Assembly (NCBI GenBank): GCA_032717465.1
Contig: CM064667.1
Location: 4,040,589-4,104,588, forward strand
Length of the DNA: 64,000 bases
Reading direction: 5' to 3'
DNA from: Coenobita brevimanus
Taxonomy: Eukaryota; Arthropoda; Malacostraca; Decapoda; Coenobitidae
Part shown: positions 63,881-64,000 of the stretch, piece after piece
Position numbering within the stretch: position 1 is the first letter of the stretch
Layout of the letters: the number at the start of each line of letters is the position of its first letter
The notes under the pieces: model-generated
Seen by the model: only the letters and a program-made list of their open reading frames with translations
Database searches by the model: none
What the model was told of the DNA's origin: nothing
Made by a program: the position numbers and the translations under genes

Positions 63881-64000
63881 TCCGGTGGGGATGGATGGTG
63901 AGAAGAGGACGGAGGTATGAGAAGGTTTGTTTATTTTTACCCAAGCTTCATGGTGGGGTGGAATAGTGATTGAGGAGGTGATAGTGGCAGGAAAAGATGG
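60829..64000 (-). pseudogene. Inverted second copy of the same gypsy pol, decayed
   Basis: Minus-strand copy running from beyond the window down to 60829. From 64000: linker (PPHHEAWVKINKPS, SSCLVSPTFLPP), RT (DYRRVNDVTVKDATPLPRID, LAYLDDVIVF ~63100), frameshift near 62908, RNase H (LYTDVSLIAIGGVL ~62670) after another frame change near 62768, integrase zinc site (CRAYALGK, second Cys changed to Tyr), core LDVVGPLTP (~61940), frameshift near 61765, ICERSHRSL region (~61650), stop TGA at 61532-61534, then NPYQVTVDQQGQHRTYRN (~61240) and a Pro/Thr/His-rich tail to ~60829. It supplies the C-terminal tail missing from the plus-strand copy. Confidence 0.82.

Overview
This is a window of animal nuclear DNA made almost entirely of transposable elements and their wreckage. 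I recognise no host gene, tRNA or rRNA. The element content (PIF/Harbinger with a MADF-BESS partner gene, Tigger-like and piggyBac-like DNA transposons, RTE-like and I/Jockey-like non-LTR elements, Ty3/gypsy elements of two kinds) and the long (TA)n and (CA)n tracts suggest an arthropod, perhaps a decapod crustacean. The taxon is inference; nothing seen is diagnostic.

Layout. 1-476: piece of a piggyBac-like non-autonomous element. 1217-10825: a PIF/Harbinger transposon whose transposase (+) and MADF-BESS gene (-) interleave exons on opposite strands; a 6.3 kb LTR retrotransposon (4128-10400) sits in the MADF intron. 10931-13931: second, decayed Harbinger transposase. 14360-14933: piggyBac-like MITE. 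16089-17972: decayed Tigger/jerky-like transposase (-). 18058-24649: gypsy element 'A' with long LTRs, lacking RT and carrying an inserted piggyBac-like element. 25953-31376: second copy of the 4128-10400 element. 33673-36914 (-) and 36915-39968 (+): two non-LTR elements joined 5' end to 5' end. 40001-44461 (-): third copy of the 4128-10400 element, fused at its gag end to a minisatellite-bearing LTR. 44462-52521: a pile-up of related long LTRs (three +, one -). 52599-54351: foldback element. 54352-57464: I/Jockey-like non-LTR element cut off by another minus-strand LTR (57465-58516). 58517-64000: a gypsy pol and an inverted copy of it, forming a 2.3 kb-arm inverted repeat.

Two things stand out. 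First, the three related LTR elements have the order gag-protease-integrase-RT-RNase H, the copia-like order known from the Gmr1 group of Ty3/gypsy elements. Their gag contains a SCAN-like segment, and all three are embedded in (TA)n tracts. Second, the unrelated long LTRs (A, B, C, D, E types, both strands) share two unexplained features in U3, upstream of the likely TATA box: arrays of short repeats that fold into hairpins with compensatory changes between families, and a reading frame ending in a conserved block around LFGPSPEG whose differences between families are largely synonymous. This candidate U3-encoded protein is the best lead in the window for an undescribed system.
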